Source: Gracilimonas sp035704785 (GTDB lineage: Bacteria; Bacteroidota; Rhodothermia; Balneolales; Balneolaceae). Taken from it: a stretch of 12,570 bases of DNA. Below the pieces are notes generated by a model. It ran no database searches, was not told where the DNA came from, and worked only from the letters and a program-made list of their open reading frames with translations. Made by a program: the position numbers and the translations under genes. Shown here one piece after another: positions 5,456 to 12,570 of this stretch. Within the stretch, counting starts at the first letter, position 1. The number at the start of each line of letters is the position of its first letter. The DNA lies in contig NZ_DASSWP010000094.1 of NCBI RefSeq assembly GCF_035704785.1, positions 1 through 12,570 of the forward strand, given 5' to 3'.

Positions 5456-5707
5456 ATGAACAGCTGGTTTGTTTACATCATCCGATGCGCCGACGGTAGC
5501 TTGTATACCGGATGCACCAATCATATCATACGTCGGTGGCATCAGCACAGACAAGGAACCGGAGCCCGTTACCTTCGAGCTCATCCGCCGGAGACGCTGG
5601 TCTATATGGAGGAAAAGAAGGACCAATCAGAGGCCTGTAAACGTGAATATGAGATCAAACAATTTTCAAAGCAGGATAAAGAAGCATTGATCGATGAAGA
5701 GTTTTAG
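5456..5707 (+). CDS. GIY-YIG nuclease family protein (YhbQ/UPF0213-like)
   Basis: The 83-residue product is almost entirely one GIY-YIG domain: WFVYIIRCADGSLYTGCTN gives the two strands (VYI...LYTG), RRWHQHRQG carries the conserved Arg/His region, GARYLRAHPPETLVY follows, and KREYEIKQFSK supplies the helix with the likely metal-binding Glu. The length is close to YhbQ-type single-domain proteins. Relatives are thought to act on DNA during repair or recombination, but a role is rarely proven. It lies 151 bases after the last cassette-like gene. That gap holds an 8-base direct repeat TTGCACCA (5353-5360, 5368-5375) and an A+T-rich stretch (TTG at 5420, TATTTTA at 5444) that could be a promoter. 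Its more balanced codon use matches the right flank rather than the cassettes. Confidence 0.9.
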   Translation: MNSWFVYIIRCADGSLYTGCTNHIIRRWHQHRQGTGARYLRAHPPETLVYMEEKKDQSEACKREYEIKQFSKQDKEALIDEEF

Positions 5708-5852
5708 CATGCCTTCTCATCCCAGATTCCTCCTAAGGAAACTTGGAGCTCCCGGTAATCTTTTCTGTTTTAAGAGGAGCGGTGACTTACGAGATCTCTC
5801 GAATTAACTTCAAAAATCGCTCATCGTTAATCTCAGATCAGCTTATCAAGAT

Positions 5853-7661
5853 CTATTTCTCATAATAGATTATTCCACCCTCCTTATTTCCCGAAAGAAA
5901 TTCAGGAACGCCATCGCCATTAAGGTCGGCAAAATGCGGAGCCACAAACTGAGTTACTTCAAAGGAAAATGGCAAAAGCTCTTTGATGAATTCCGGGTTC
6001 TCAGCATCACCTGTATTCCTGAAGAACAAAATACCCTCCACTTTAGAACCCAGGAACAGATCGAGGTCTCCATCACCGTCGATATCATAAAAAGCGGGGG
6101 TACTTCGGTGAGGGGCTTCAACGCCTGGAAAGGCATTTTCCACAAGTTTGAAGCCCGGCTCTTCGGCATTCCCTTCATTTCTGAAATACGCCACTCCTCC
6201 GCCTGACTGCCCCACCATCAGATCCATATCACCGTCGGCATCAAGGTCGGCTAGTTCGGGTACGGCGTTGCTTCCTCGCGGAAGCTCAAGCAGGGTCTCT
6301 GCTACCAGCTCAAATCCGTTTCCTGTATTTTGATAGTAAGCCACACCTCCCCTCCATCTGCCTAATAAGAGATCGTCAAGTCCATCACCGTTTAAATCGG
6401 ATAATGTCGGAGCATAATGGTAGGCATCGGGAAGATCGAGAATCCCATTTTGATGAAATTCAGGATCATCTTGTGACCCCTTATTCTCAAAAATGTACAC
6501 GATGGAGGAATTCCGATCGCCCGGATCGATCTTATTGGCCAGCAGCAGATCGAGATCACCGTCACCGTCAATATCACCGGTAGCAGGAATGCTTTCATTT
6601 CCCACATCAATGGTATTCAGAAATTGCTTGGTTTGAAGTTCAAAATCACCATTGGATCGCTGTTCGTAGAAATAGAAATTTTCACCCAAAGTCTGATTGG
6701 CATTATAAGCCCCCCCAAGCACACCGAGAAAAAGATCTGCATCGCCATCATTGCCCCAATCAGTGAGGGTTGGCGCATTATAGCCGCTGGTTTGAACGGG
6801 ATCGCTAGGTGGAAACGGCCGCGGTTCACCCTGAAACTCAGGATTAGACGGATCACCGGTATTTTCAAGAAGCAGAACACTCGGTTCAAAGAAATCACCC
6901 CAGAAGATATCCTGATCACCATCGCCGTCAATATCCATGAATGCCATGGTGTTAGCTCCATGCATGGTGCCAAACTGTTTTACGATCTCAATCCCTTCAA
7001 AGTACTCCGTTACCAATTCAAATTGCGGGATCTCATTTTCATCCCGGCCCACAGACTCGTAACGTGTCAGAGTGCCTTCAAGTCGGCCTATAAACAGATC
7101 CAGCTTCCCGTTAGCATCAATATCGGTTACGTTGGGAATATTTTGGCGATCAGAGAAAATAGGTTCGCCGTTTACATCCCGGAGAGAATCTGCTGCCAGC
7201 ACAAAATCGGGTTCTTCCTCCGTTCCTTCATTCCGGTAGTACCGAATATAACTGTAAGGCTGCTCGGTAAGCAGATCAAAATCCCCATCCTGATCCATAT
7301 CCACAAACCGGAACCACTCCCCAATGTCCAGATCCTGAAATTTATTCGTTTTCCACTTGAGCGGGAATTCATCTTCGCTATCCTCAAATTCAAAGAACTT
7401 GAGATCATCGGTGTTCTCCTGCACAAAAAGATCAGGATCGTTGTCGTCGTCAATATCTACAAACTGGGGACGTGGAGCATTGAATCCTCCCAAAAAGGGA
7501 AACGGAATGCGTTCTCCTTCTTCATCATAAACCGGAAAGGGGTTAACATCTTGCTGATAGCTTTGGGATGAAGATTCCCCATTATCAGTGGCAGAGTTGG
7601 AAACCGCACAGCCGGAAATGATTGCTAAAGAGATAAGAATAAGTGTGAGGATTCGGGGCAT
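5853..7661 (-). CDS. FG-GAP/VCBS-repeat lipoprotein with ten D-x-D-x-D motifs
   Basis: The 602-residue product begins with a lipoprotein signal (MPRILTLILISLAIISGC, lipobox I-S-G-C, Cys18) and a Ser/Gln-rich linker. Ten calcium-type loops follow in sequence: DIDDDNDPD, DMDQDGDFD, DIDANGKLD, DIDGDGDQD, DWGNDGDAD, DIDGDGDLD, DLNGDGLDD, DLDADGDMD, DIDGDGDLD and DLNGDGVPE. Most repeats continue with LLLG-type strands and (Y/F)F(R/E)N-G, the pattern of FG-GAP/VCBS blades in beta-propellers. It is probably anchored to the outer membrane and Ca2+-stabilised. Ten motifs exceed a seven-bladed propeller, so there may be two propellers or a partly open array. The frame also opens at a TTG (7679), but the ATG at 7661 gives a normal signal peptide. 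It is 41 bases after the YncE-like gene and probably co-transcribed with it. Confidence 0.9.
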   Translation of the reverse strand: MPRILTLILISLAIISGCAVSNSATDNGESSSQSYQQDVNPFPVYDEEGERIPFPFLGGFNAPRPQFVDIDDDNDPDLFVQENTDDLKFFEFEDSEDEFPLKWKTNKFQDLDIGEWFRFVDMDQDGDFDLLTEQPYSYIRYYRNEGTEEEPDFVLAADSLRDVNGEPIFSDRQNIPNVTDIDANGKLDLFIGRLEGTLTRYESVGRDENEIPQFELVTEYFEGIEIVKQFGTMHGANTMAFMDIDGDGDQDIFWGDFFEPSVLLLENTGDPSNPEFQGEPRPFPPSDPVQTSGYNAPTLTDWGNDGDADLFLGVLGGAYNANQTLGENFYFYEQRSNGDFELQTKQFLNTIDVGNESIPATGDIDGDGDLDLLLANKIDPGDRNSSIVYIFENKGSQDDPEFHQNGILDLPDAYHYAPTLSDLNGDGLDDLLLGRWRGGVAYYQNTGNGFELVAETLLELPRGSNAVPELADLDADGDMDLMVGQSGGGVAYFRNEGNAEEPGFKLVENAFPGVEAPHRSTPAFYDIDGDGDLDLFLGSKVEGILFFRNTGDAENPEFIKELLPFSFEVTQFVAPHFADLNGDGVPEFLSGNKEGGIIYYEK

Positions 7662-7702
7662 TTTTATAGTGAATTTCAACTGATTTTCTAGCTTGAATTT
7701 AC

Positions 7703-8785
7703 TTAACGGGCATTCGTGCCTATACCGGATGCATAATGTCCGACTTCAATTATCTTCTCGATCTCCCGGGTTTTTGTATTTATAATAACCACCGTTCCCC
7801 GCAGGTCCTGTCCCTCTTTAAGGCCATTGGGATTATAGTTCCCATTCAGGTTGTTATTGGAGATATACAGGTATTTCCCATCCTTTGATAGCGCAGCTCC
7901 ATGAGGCTGTGCAAGTCCTTCCCCTTTAATCGTGGCCTCTACAGTACGGCTTTCCATATTGATGACCGAGACGGAGTGATCTTCCTTATTTCCCAAATAA
8001 ACGTATTTTCCATCCGGTGAAAACACGGGATGCCAGGGCTGGGCTCCTACCGAAATACTTTCCTCCATCTTGGGTGAAAGAGGATCGGTGATATCAAAAA
8101 TGAGCAGCTGCCCGGAAACCTGTCCGGTTGCCACCATTGTCTCTCCATCTGGAGATACTGCAAAGTTTACGAAGGTATGAGTATTACCGGGGATATTCGT
8201 AAGATTGGCCTCGTCAGACTCATTGTTAAGAGACAGGATCTGATTTTCAGAAAGGCTTCCTACAAAGGTCCATTTTCCATCGGGTGTGGTTGTAAGTGCG
8301 TGAGGCCGGGTAAAGAAGAGACCCACTTCATCCAGCACATTCATATCCGAGCGCTGTACAATGCCAAAACTTTGAGGCGGGTTTACGGCGCTCATCGACC
8401 TTCCCACATACAGCAAATTCTCGGTGGGATGCATTGCCAACAATCCCGGGACTTCCAGAACTGCTTCATCCACCAGTTCATTATCTCGGTTGAATTTAAG
8501 CACGCGATTCTCGCCGATCAGTGTCACATACCAATGTGAACCATCCGATTCTGCTACGGTGTGATGCGGTTTAGCGTTGGCTGAAAATCCAAGTTCCTGA
8601 AGATCTACGGTTGCCGAGATCTCATTGGTGGATGCATCGATCACCGTTATACTTGCAGAGCCCTGATTACAGACATAAATATATTGTGGCCTCTCTGCGG
8701 ATTGAGCAAATATACCCGTGGTCAGGATAACGGATAAAATAACGGTAAACGTTATTTGCATTAAAATTGAAAATCGGTTTTTCAT
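7703..8785 (-). CDS. Exported YncE-like seven-bladed beta-propeller protein
   Basis: The 360-residue product has a signal peptide (cut near FAQ-S, residue 28) and then YVTN/YncE-type propeller repeats: YIYVCNQGSASITVIDAST, LLYVGRS, WTFVGSLSENQILSL, FAVSPDGETMVATG, FSPDGKYVYLGNKEDHSVSVI, LSKDGKYLYISNNN and GTVVIINTKTREIEKIIEVG. Several blades begin with a Pro-(x)-His pair: KPHH (73-75), RPHA (160-162), QPWH (250-252) and QPHG (293-295). Such proteins act in the periplasm or outside and are often found beside redox or metal-binding partners, but no reaction can be assigned. The start is supported by a good Shine-Dalgarno site (AGGAGA, about 9 bases before the ATG), unusual in this window. It lies between the choice-of-anchor B and VCBS genes. 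Confidence 0.9.
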   Translation of the reverse strand: MKNRFSILMQITFTVILSVILTTGIFAQSAERPQYIYVCNQGSASITVIDASTNEISATVDLQELGFSANAKPHHTVAESDGSHWYVTLIGENRVLKFNRDNELVDEAVLEVPGLLAMHPTENLLYVGRSMSAVNPPQSFGIVQRSDMNVLDEVGLFFTRPHALTTTPDGKWTFVGSLSENQILSLNNESDEANLTNIPGNTHTFVNFAVSPDGETMVATGQVSGQLLIFDITDPLSPKMEESISVGAQPWHPVFSPDGKYVYLGNKEDHSVSVINMESRTVEATIKGEGLAQPHGAALSKDGKYLYISNNNLNGNYNPNGLKEGQDLRGTVVIINTKTREIEKIIEVGHYASGIGTNAR

Positions 8786-8802
8786 GGTCTCATCTCTCCT
8801 AT

Positions 8803-8858
8803 AAATATAAAAATGGCAACTTCAGGTCAGTTTCATTAGAAATAACCCAAAGTTGCCA
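8803..8858 (-). terminator. Hairpin terminator between the choice-of-anchor B and YncE-like genes
   Basis: On the minus strand TGGCAACTT (8858-8850) and AAGTTGCCA (8822-8814) form a perfect 9-bp stem with a 27-base loop, followed by TTTTTATATTTATA. It starts 17 bases after the stop of the upstream gene. The long loop is unusual for an intrinsic terminator. It may give partial termination, lowering expression of the two downstream genes relative to the first. Confidence 0.65.
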
Positions 8859-8875
8859 CTATTATTTTAAATAAA

Positions 8876-11239
8876 TTAATCGCGGTTGGCATCCAAGATA
8901 AAGAGTCCTTCGTTGGAGCTCGTCATCAGCACGATGTCATCAAAGTACGGGAAGTTACTCCATGTTCCTGAGAATCCGGCTGCATCTTCTACAAATGGAT
9001 GGGTATCAAAAAATCCAACTCGTTGCGGTTCTTCAGGATTTGAAATATCGATCACCTGCAGTCCGCTTACGTAATTCGACTGATACATGGTATTTCCTTC
9101 AATGTATAGGTTGTGATCGGAAGCCGGGTTTTCTACAAAGAATTCATCCACGAACTGAGGATCGTCCAGGTCACTTACATCCCAGATAATAGTTCTTGTT
9201 TGGTCCACGTTTCCGGTCAGTTCATCCAGTTCATCATTCTGGAAGAAATAGCGATGATCTTCAGTCAACCATCCCTGGTGAACGTACGCGTGATCCGGAT
9301 AAGAAGCCGTTGAAAGGGCAACAGGAGCATCTTTATCGGTTACATCTGCAATACTGATAGCTGTTTCATTGGCACCAAAGCAAATTTCGCTTCCCTGATG
9401 TTCTTCATCAGGACCATCGTAGATCACACATTGTGCATCGTGAGAATAACCGGTCCCGGCTCTTCCTGTGGTAGGATCTGCAAAACATCCGGCAAACTCA
9501 GGGTTGGCAGGATCCTGAATATTGATCATGTGCAAGCCACCGCCACAAGTTTCGCCGCCGCCGCTGCTACCAACTGCATAAGCAAAGCCGGTATCTTCGT
9601 TGATCACAATGTTATGCACGCTGTTCACATTTCGGTAGACCGTGGTTTCTTCAAATAACATAGGCTCTCCATCAAACTCACGAAGCTGAGTGAGGTCAAG
9701 TACCTGCATTCCATGTTCGCGGGCACCGTCAGCAACTACATAAACATGGTTTTTATACACTTTCATATCTCTCCATACATTGGGCTGAGCAGTATCTGTA
9801 AGTGGCAGATTTCCAACATACACCGGATTCAGCGGATCAGTTACATCCACAAAAGAAGTCCCTTCGTTACGACCAACGATGGCGTAATTTTTTCCGGTTT
9901 CTTCATCGGTCCATCCCCACATATCATTGAGCCGAACACCGCGGTCCCCGCCAATGGCACTGATCGGGAGGAATGAGATGAGGTCCACATTATTACAAAG
10001 AAAAATGTCTGCAGTTCCGTTTTCGCAGTTCACTTTATTCCCGGTAATAGGCTGAAGAACATCATCCCCTTCTCCAATTATTATCTCTTGGGTAGTCCAC
10101 ATTCCGGAATCATCCATTTCCATGATAGCGGCAGAACCTGCACCAAAATCTGCGCCGGTCAAGCCGACAACGGCTATATTTCCTTCCACAACTAATGTGC
10201 CTGCAAAACGGTCACCTTCGCCTTGATCAGACATCAACTTGGAAGAGCGCGTCCAGTTTCCTTCTTCATCACTTTCAAACTGATAAATGGCTCCATTTCC
10301 GCCATCTGCGCTTGGTGCTCCTACCCAAACTTTATCATCAGAAAAAGAGATGGCGCTTCCAAACATGTATCTCATTTGACTGTCAAAAGCTACCAGACGA
10401 TTACTTTCCATCCACTCACCGGATTCTTCATCTTTGGAAAACACGATAACCGCACCGGAAGCTGAATTATGAAGAGGTGCTCCCACGAAGATCTGATCTC
10501 CTTTGATGTTTACCGTTGAACCAAATAAGCTGCGTTCATCTGCTTGCCTGCTGTTTAGAGTAGCCGCAAGATCCCAGCCGGAATTTTCATTCTCATATAC
10601 ATACACATTACCGTCTTCTCGCTCTGGGGCTCCAACTACCAAATTCATTCCATCCATGGCAAGGGTTGTACCGAATCCTGAACCGGCCGTGTCGGGATTG
10701 ACGATTGTTTCTGCCTCACTCCAATTTCCATTTGAGTTCCGATAAACCACAATGGCTCCGGCTCCATCAGCATGACCCGGTGCTCCAACAAAAGCATGAT
10801 CACCGCTCAGCAGTACGCTTGACCCAAAGTTTGCTTCTTCAGCATCAAAGCTAAGCCTGGCCGTTTCATTCCAGTTTCCATTATTCCTTGTAAAAATATA
10901 TACAGCTCCATTTCCATTATTGGCACCGGCAGCTCCAACCAATAGCTGATCTCCATCGGCAGATAAAACAGAACCAAAGTTATTGCCAATCTCACCATCT
11001 GAGGCTTGGAGCTGAATCAATTCCTGCCAGTCATTTCCATCTTTAGTAAACAAGTATACTATTCCTGGTTGGTGGTAATTCGCAGGTTCACCGATAAAAA
11101 CGATCCCATTTGAAATATCAACGGCTCGGGCAAAACCCTGCATGGGTTCAGCTTCTCCACCGGCCATGGTTTGTGCTTGCACCGGTAAATAAATTAAAGA
11201 AAACAATAGTAGCGGTATTAAATACGATAATCGTCTCAT
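8876..11239 (-). CDS. Choice-of-anchor B family protein with FG-GAP N-terminal propeller
   Basis: The 787-residue product has a signal peptide (cut near VQAQ-T, residue 23). Residues about 30-390 hold FG-GAP blades of the integrin-like type, with repeated FG(S/T)(S/T)(V/L) and (V/L)VGAP motifs (FGSVLSADGDQLLVGA, FGSSVLLSGDHAFVGAPG, FGTTLAMDGMNLVVGAPE, FGSTVNIKGDQIFVGAP, FGSAISFSDDKVWVGAPS). Residues about 400-787 form the choice-of-anchor B domain, built of LVIVD-like blades (SFVDVTDPLNPVYVGNLPL, LHMINIQDPANPEFAGCF, LQVIDISNPEEPQRVGFF). Six cysteines (405, 415, 565, 585, 604, 620) suggest disulfides. Successive blades carry VHN (542), SHD (600), VHQ (654) and DHN (709). It ends after the domain with no sorting tail or anchor, so it is probably released or periplasmic. 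Function is unknown. It heads the three-gene propeller cluster and has its own promoter-like sequence upstream. Confidence 0.92.
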   Translation of the reverse strand: MRRLSYLIPLLLFSLIYLPVQAQTMAGGEAEPMQGFARAVDISNGIVFIGEPANYHQPGIVYLFTKDGNDWQELIQLQASDGEIGNNFGSVLSADGDQLLVGAAGANNGNGAVYIFTRNNGNWNETARLSFDAEEANFGSSVLLSGDHAFVGAPGHADGAGAIVVYRNSNGNWSEAETIVNPDTAGSGFGTTLAMDGMNLVVGAPEREDGNVYVYENENSGWDLAATLNSRQADERSLFGSTVNIKGDQIFVGAPLHNSASGAVIVFSKDEESGEWMESNRLVAFDSQMRYMFGSAISFSDDKVWVGAPSADGGNGAIYQFESDEEGNWTRSSKLMSDQGEGDRFAGTLVVEGNIAVVGLTGADFGAGSAAIMEMDDSGMWTTQEIIIGEGDDVLQPITGNKVNCENGTADIFLCNNVDLISFLPISAIGGDRGVRLNDMWGWTDEETGKNYAIVGRNEGTSFVDVTDPLNPVYVGNLPLTDTAQPNVWRDMKVYKNHVYVVADGAREHGMQVLDLTQLREFDGEPMLFEETTVYRNVNSVHNIVINEDTGFAYAVGSSGGGETCGGGLHMINIQDPANPEFAGCFADPTTGRAGTGYSHDAQCVIYDGPDEEHQGSEICFGANETAISIADVTDKDAPVALSTASYPDHAYVHQGWLTEDHRYFFQNDELDELTGNVDQTRTIIWDVSDLDDPQFVDEFFVENPASDHNLYIEGNTMYQSNYVSGLQVIDISNPEEPQRVGFFDTHPFVEDAAGFSGTWSNFPYFDDIVLMTSSNEGLFILDANRD

Positions 11240-11281
11240 AAGAAGTTATTTGTTAAAGTGATGTGATTTTTAAATCAATAT

Positions 11282-11311
11282 GGAATATAACGGGAGCTAT
11301 GCAAAAAACAA
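11282..11311 (-). promoter_or_regulatory. Putative promoter of the choice-of-anchor B gene
   Basis: On the minus strand a TTG (11311-11309), 19 bases and TATATTCC (11289-11282) fit the Bacteroidota-type -33/-7 layout, with two changes from TAnnTTTG. It would start transcription about 35 bases before the ATG at 11239. A similar TATATTCC occurs upstream of sucD. The remaining gap (11312-11415) is A+T-rich; a TATCTTTG on the plus strand at 11392-11399 has no obvious gene to serve. Confidence 0.4.
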
Positions 11312-11415
11312 TAATTCTTAACGCCATTTAAAGCATTCAGATTTTAAAAAATATAAAAACCCCAATATTTACTGCATATTCGGGCATAATATATCTTTGC
11401 ATTCAATTTCTATTG

Positions 11416-11622
11416 TCATTCACCTCGCAATTTATAAACGGCCCATGCAGTCGCACCCAATACAGCAGCCGTTCCGCCAAGGATGAGGGCAAGATTAAGT
11501 TCACGCTGAACACGTTCTGCTTTTGAAAGATAATCGGATCCGACTCCCTTCTTCGCTATGAAGCGTTCCATTTCTTCTATCTTCGCTTCTAATTCTTTTT
11601 GGGTTTTATTCTTCAAACTCAT
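11416..11622 (-). CDS. Small single-helix membrane protein with N-terminal coiled coil
   Basis: The 68-residue product has a charged N-terminal helix (KTQKELEAKIEEMERFIAKK, likely coiled coil), a short polar stretch, and one hydrophobic segment (about residues 43-64, LNLALILGGTAAVLGATAWAVYKL) ending in a basic tail. It should be a single-pass inner-membrane protein. No family is recognised. It is transcribed away from sucD and is 176 bases from the start of the choice-of-anchor B gene, pointing the same way; no clear terminator separates them. The residue pattern (heptad-like N-terminus, clean membrane segment) makes it likely to be real. Confidence 0.7.
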   Translation of the reverse strand: MSLKNKTQKELEAKIEEMERFIAKKGVGSDYLSKAERVQRELNLALILGGTAAVLGATAWAVYKLRGE

Positions 11623-11682
11623 GATTCGTGTATTTAGTTTTTTCTTAGTTATTTATAAAAATCAACATAGTAAAGGCTCATG

Positions 11683-11717
11683 GAGTTTCATCGATAACAA
11701 ACATGAAAGTGAAACTC
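11683..11717. repeat. Perfect 8-bp inverted repeat between divergent genes
   Basis: GAGTTTCA (11683-11690) and TGAAACTC (11710-11717) are exact inverted copies 19 bases apart; a second pair, TTTCAT and ATGAAA, nests inside. No T-run follows on either strand, so it is not an intrinsic terminator. It lies upstream of both the small membrane-protein gene and sucD and could be an operator or an RNA structure. Confidence 0.4.
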
Positions 11718-11751
11718 TGTGGATTTCTAAACTTACATTTACAAATAAGCA

Positions 11752-11782
11752 TTTCAATTCGCTGCCAGACATGCTATATTCC
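11752..11782 (+). promoter_or_regulatory. Possible sucD promoter
   Basis: TATATTCC (11775-11782) lies 32 bases before the sucD ATG and matches the -7-like box upstream of the choice-of-anchor B gene. At the right distance upstream there is only TTTC rather than TTG, so the -33 element is weak. Confidence 0.3.
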
Positions 11783-11814
11783 CAACCCCAAATTTGAACC
11801 TCAAAAAAGACAAA

Positions 11815-12570
11815 ATGAGCGTATTAGTTGGAAATGACACCCGCCTGATTGTACAGGGATTTACCGGAAGCGAAGGAAGCTTCCATGCCGGACAAATGAT
11901 AGAATACGGCACCAATGTTGTTGGAGGAGTAACTCCCGGAAAAGGTGGCCAAACCCATTTAGACCGACCCGTTTTTAATACCGTAGCAGAAGCGGTGCGA
12001 GAAGTGAAAGCCAATGCTTCCATTATTTTTGTACCTCCTGCTTTTGCCGGTGATGCCATTACAGAAGCCGCTTTTGCCGGAATTGAAGTTATTATTTGTA
12101 TCACGGAAGGCATCCCTGTGAAGGATATGATCGTAGCTAAGCAGATCGTCAAGAGTCACGGCGCCACTTTGATCGGCCCTAACTGCCCCGGATTAATTAC
12201 ACCGGGTGAAGCTAAAGTTGGGATCATGCCCGGAAATATTTTTATCCCTGGTAACGTCGGATTGATCTCCCGCTCCGGTACGCTCACTTACGAAGCTGTT
12301 GATCAGCTTACCAAAGAAGGACTTGGACAAAGTACAGCCATTGGTATTGGCGGTGACCCGGTTATCGGAACCACTCACCTTGATGCAGTAAAACTGTTGA
12401 ATGATGATCCTGATACTGAAGCTATCGTATTGATCGGTGAGATCGGCGGTACTGCTGAAGAAGAAGCCGGCGAATGGATCAAAGAAAATTGCAACAAACC
12501 TGTCGTTGCTTTCATCGCAGGTTCAACGGCACCTCCCGGCCGACGAATGGGGCACGCAGGTGCTATCATA
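11815..12570 (+). CDS. sucD: Succinyl-CoA synthetase (succinate-CoA ligase) alpha subunit, 3' end outside window
   Basis: From the ATG at 11815 the frame stays open to the window end, giving 252 of about 290 expected residues. It begins MSVLVGNDTRLIVQGFTGSEG, the CoA-binding Rossmann-like domain, with GGVTPGKGGQTHLD, IIFVPPAFAGDAI, IICITEGIPV and IGPNCPGLITPGEAKVGIMPG. The ligase domain follows (GLISRSGTLTYE, GIGGDPVIGTTHLD, GEIGGTAEEEA) up to FIAGSTAPPGRRMGHAGAI. The His in GRRMGHAGA (residue 247) is the one phosphorylated in the family. With the beta subunit (SucC, not in the window) it makes ATP or GTP from succinyl-CoA in the TCA cycle, in the cytoplasm. sucC is not directly upstream, so the two genes are unlinked here, unlike the common sucCD operon. 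The start is fixed by match to the conserved N-terminus; no strong Shine-Dalgarno site is seen. Confidence 0.97.
   Translation, partial: MSVLVGNDTRLIVQGFTGSEGSFHAGQMIEYGTNVVGGVTPGKGGQTHLDRPVFNTVAEAVREVKANASIIFVPPAFAGDAITEAAFAGIEVIICITEGIPVKDMIVAKQIVKSHGATLIGPNCPGLITPGEAKVGIMPGNIFIPGNVGLISRSGTLTYEAVDQLTKEGLGQSTAIGIGGDPVIGTTHLDAVKLLNDDPDTEAIVLIGEIGGTAEEEAGEWIKENCNKPVVAFIAGSTAPPGRRMGHAGAII

Noticed and set aside
5708..5852. Palindromes GGAGCTCC (5745-5752) and CGAGATCTCTCG (5790-5801) as a bidirectional terminator between convergent genes
   Set aside because: Neither is followed by a T-run and both are too short or tight to form a convincing terminator stem.
6624..7571. Long 315-residue plus-strand frame opposite the VCBS lipoprotein
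   Set aside because: It is the antisense shadow of a repeat-rich gene; the minus-strand frame has a lipobox and ten D-x-D-x-D motifs, and this one has no coherent domain.
11392..11399. Plus-strand TATCTTTG as a promoter for a small RNA antisense to the 68-residue gene
   Set aside because: No -33 element and no terminator or structure downstream that would define an RNA.
11754..12569. Several minus-strand frames opposite the right end
   Set aside because: They are antisense to sucD, whose family motifs are unmistakable on the plus strand.

Overview
The window looks like a chromosomal stretch from the Bacteroidota/Balneolota/Rhodothermota group. The reasons are starts mostly without Shine-Dalgarno sites, TAnnTTTG-like -7 boxes, many exported beta-propeller and beta-barrel proteins, and a SucD of the type found in that group. 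The right part (about 5.4-12.57 kb) reads most like a Balneola-type genome; this is an impression from protein style, not a database result. The far left (1-780) carries short intergenic repeats that I associate with Flavobacteriia, so the window may join DNA of different origins.

Region 1 (1-787) is the end of a two-component system. It holds the ATPase domain of a sensor histidine kinase, a 209-base gap filled with palindromic and tandem repeats, and a response-regulator gene that stops just before its phospho-acceptor aspartate. The broken regulator abuts the 3' end of an unrelated gene, which marks a rearrangement breakpoint near base 778.

Region 2 (784-2443, minus strand) is A+T-rich. 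It encodes a secreted protein made of two tandem ABM-like (dimeric alpha/beta-barrel) domains, a strong intrinsic terminator, and an AraC-family regulator.

Region 3 (about 2558-5304, plus strand) is the most notable part. At least four, probably five, attC-like integron recombination sites separate co-oriented single-gene units: an outer-membrane beta-barrel protein, a secreted hypothetical, a 70-residue two-helix membrane protein and a membrane-anchored PH-like protein. The sites share arms but differ in their loops, and most carry an unpaired extra base in the left arm, as attC sites do. No integrase gene is visible, so this is either a cassette cluster lacking an integrase or the distal part of an integron. 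All the recognisable cassette products are predicted to be membrane, exported or envelope proteins.

Region 4 (5456-11239) has a GIY-YIG nuclease-family gene followed by three co-oriented minus-strand genes for exported beta-propeller proteins: a choice-of-anchor B protein with an FG-GAP N-terminal half, a YncE-like propeller, and a VCBS/FG-GAP lipoprotein with ten D-x-D-x-D calcium-type motifs. The choice-of-anchor B and YncE-like proteins have a histidine at similar places in several successive blades, which could be metal ligands.

Region 5 (11416-12570) has a small single-helix membrane protein gene diverging from sucD (succinyl-CoA synthetase alpha), which runs off the window end at its active-site histidine. 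A perfect inverted repeat lies between them.
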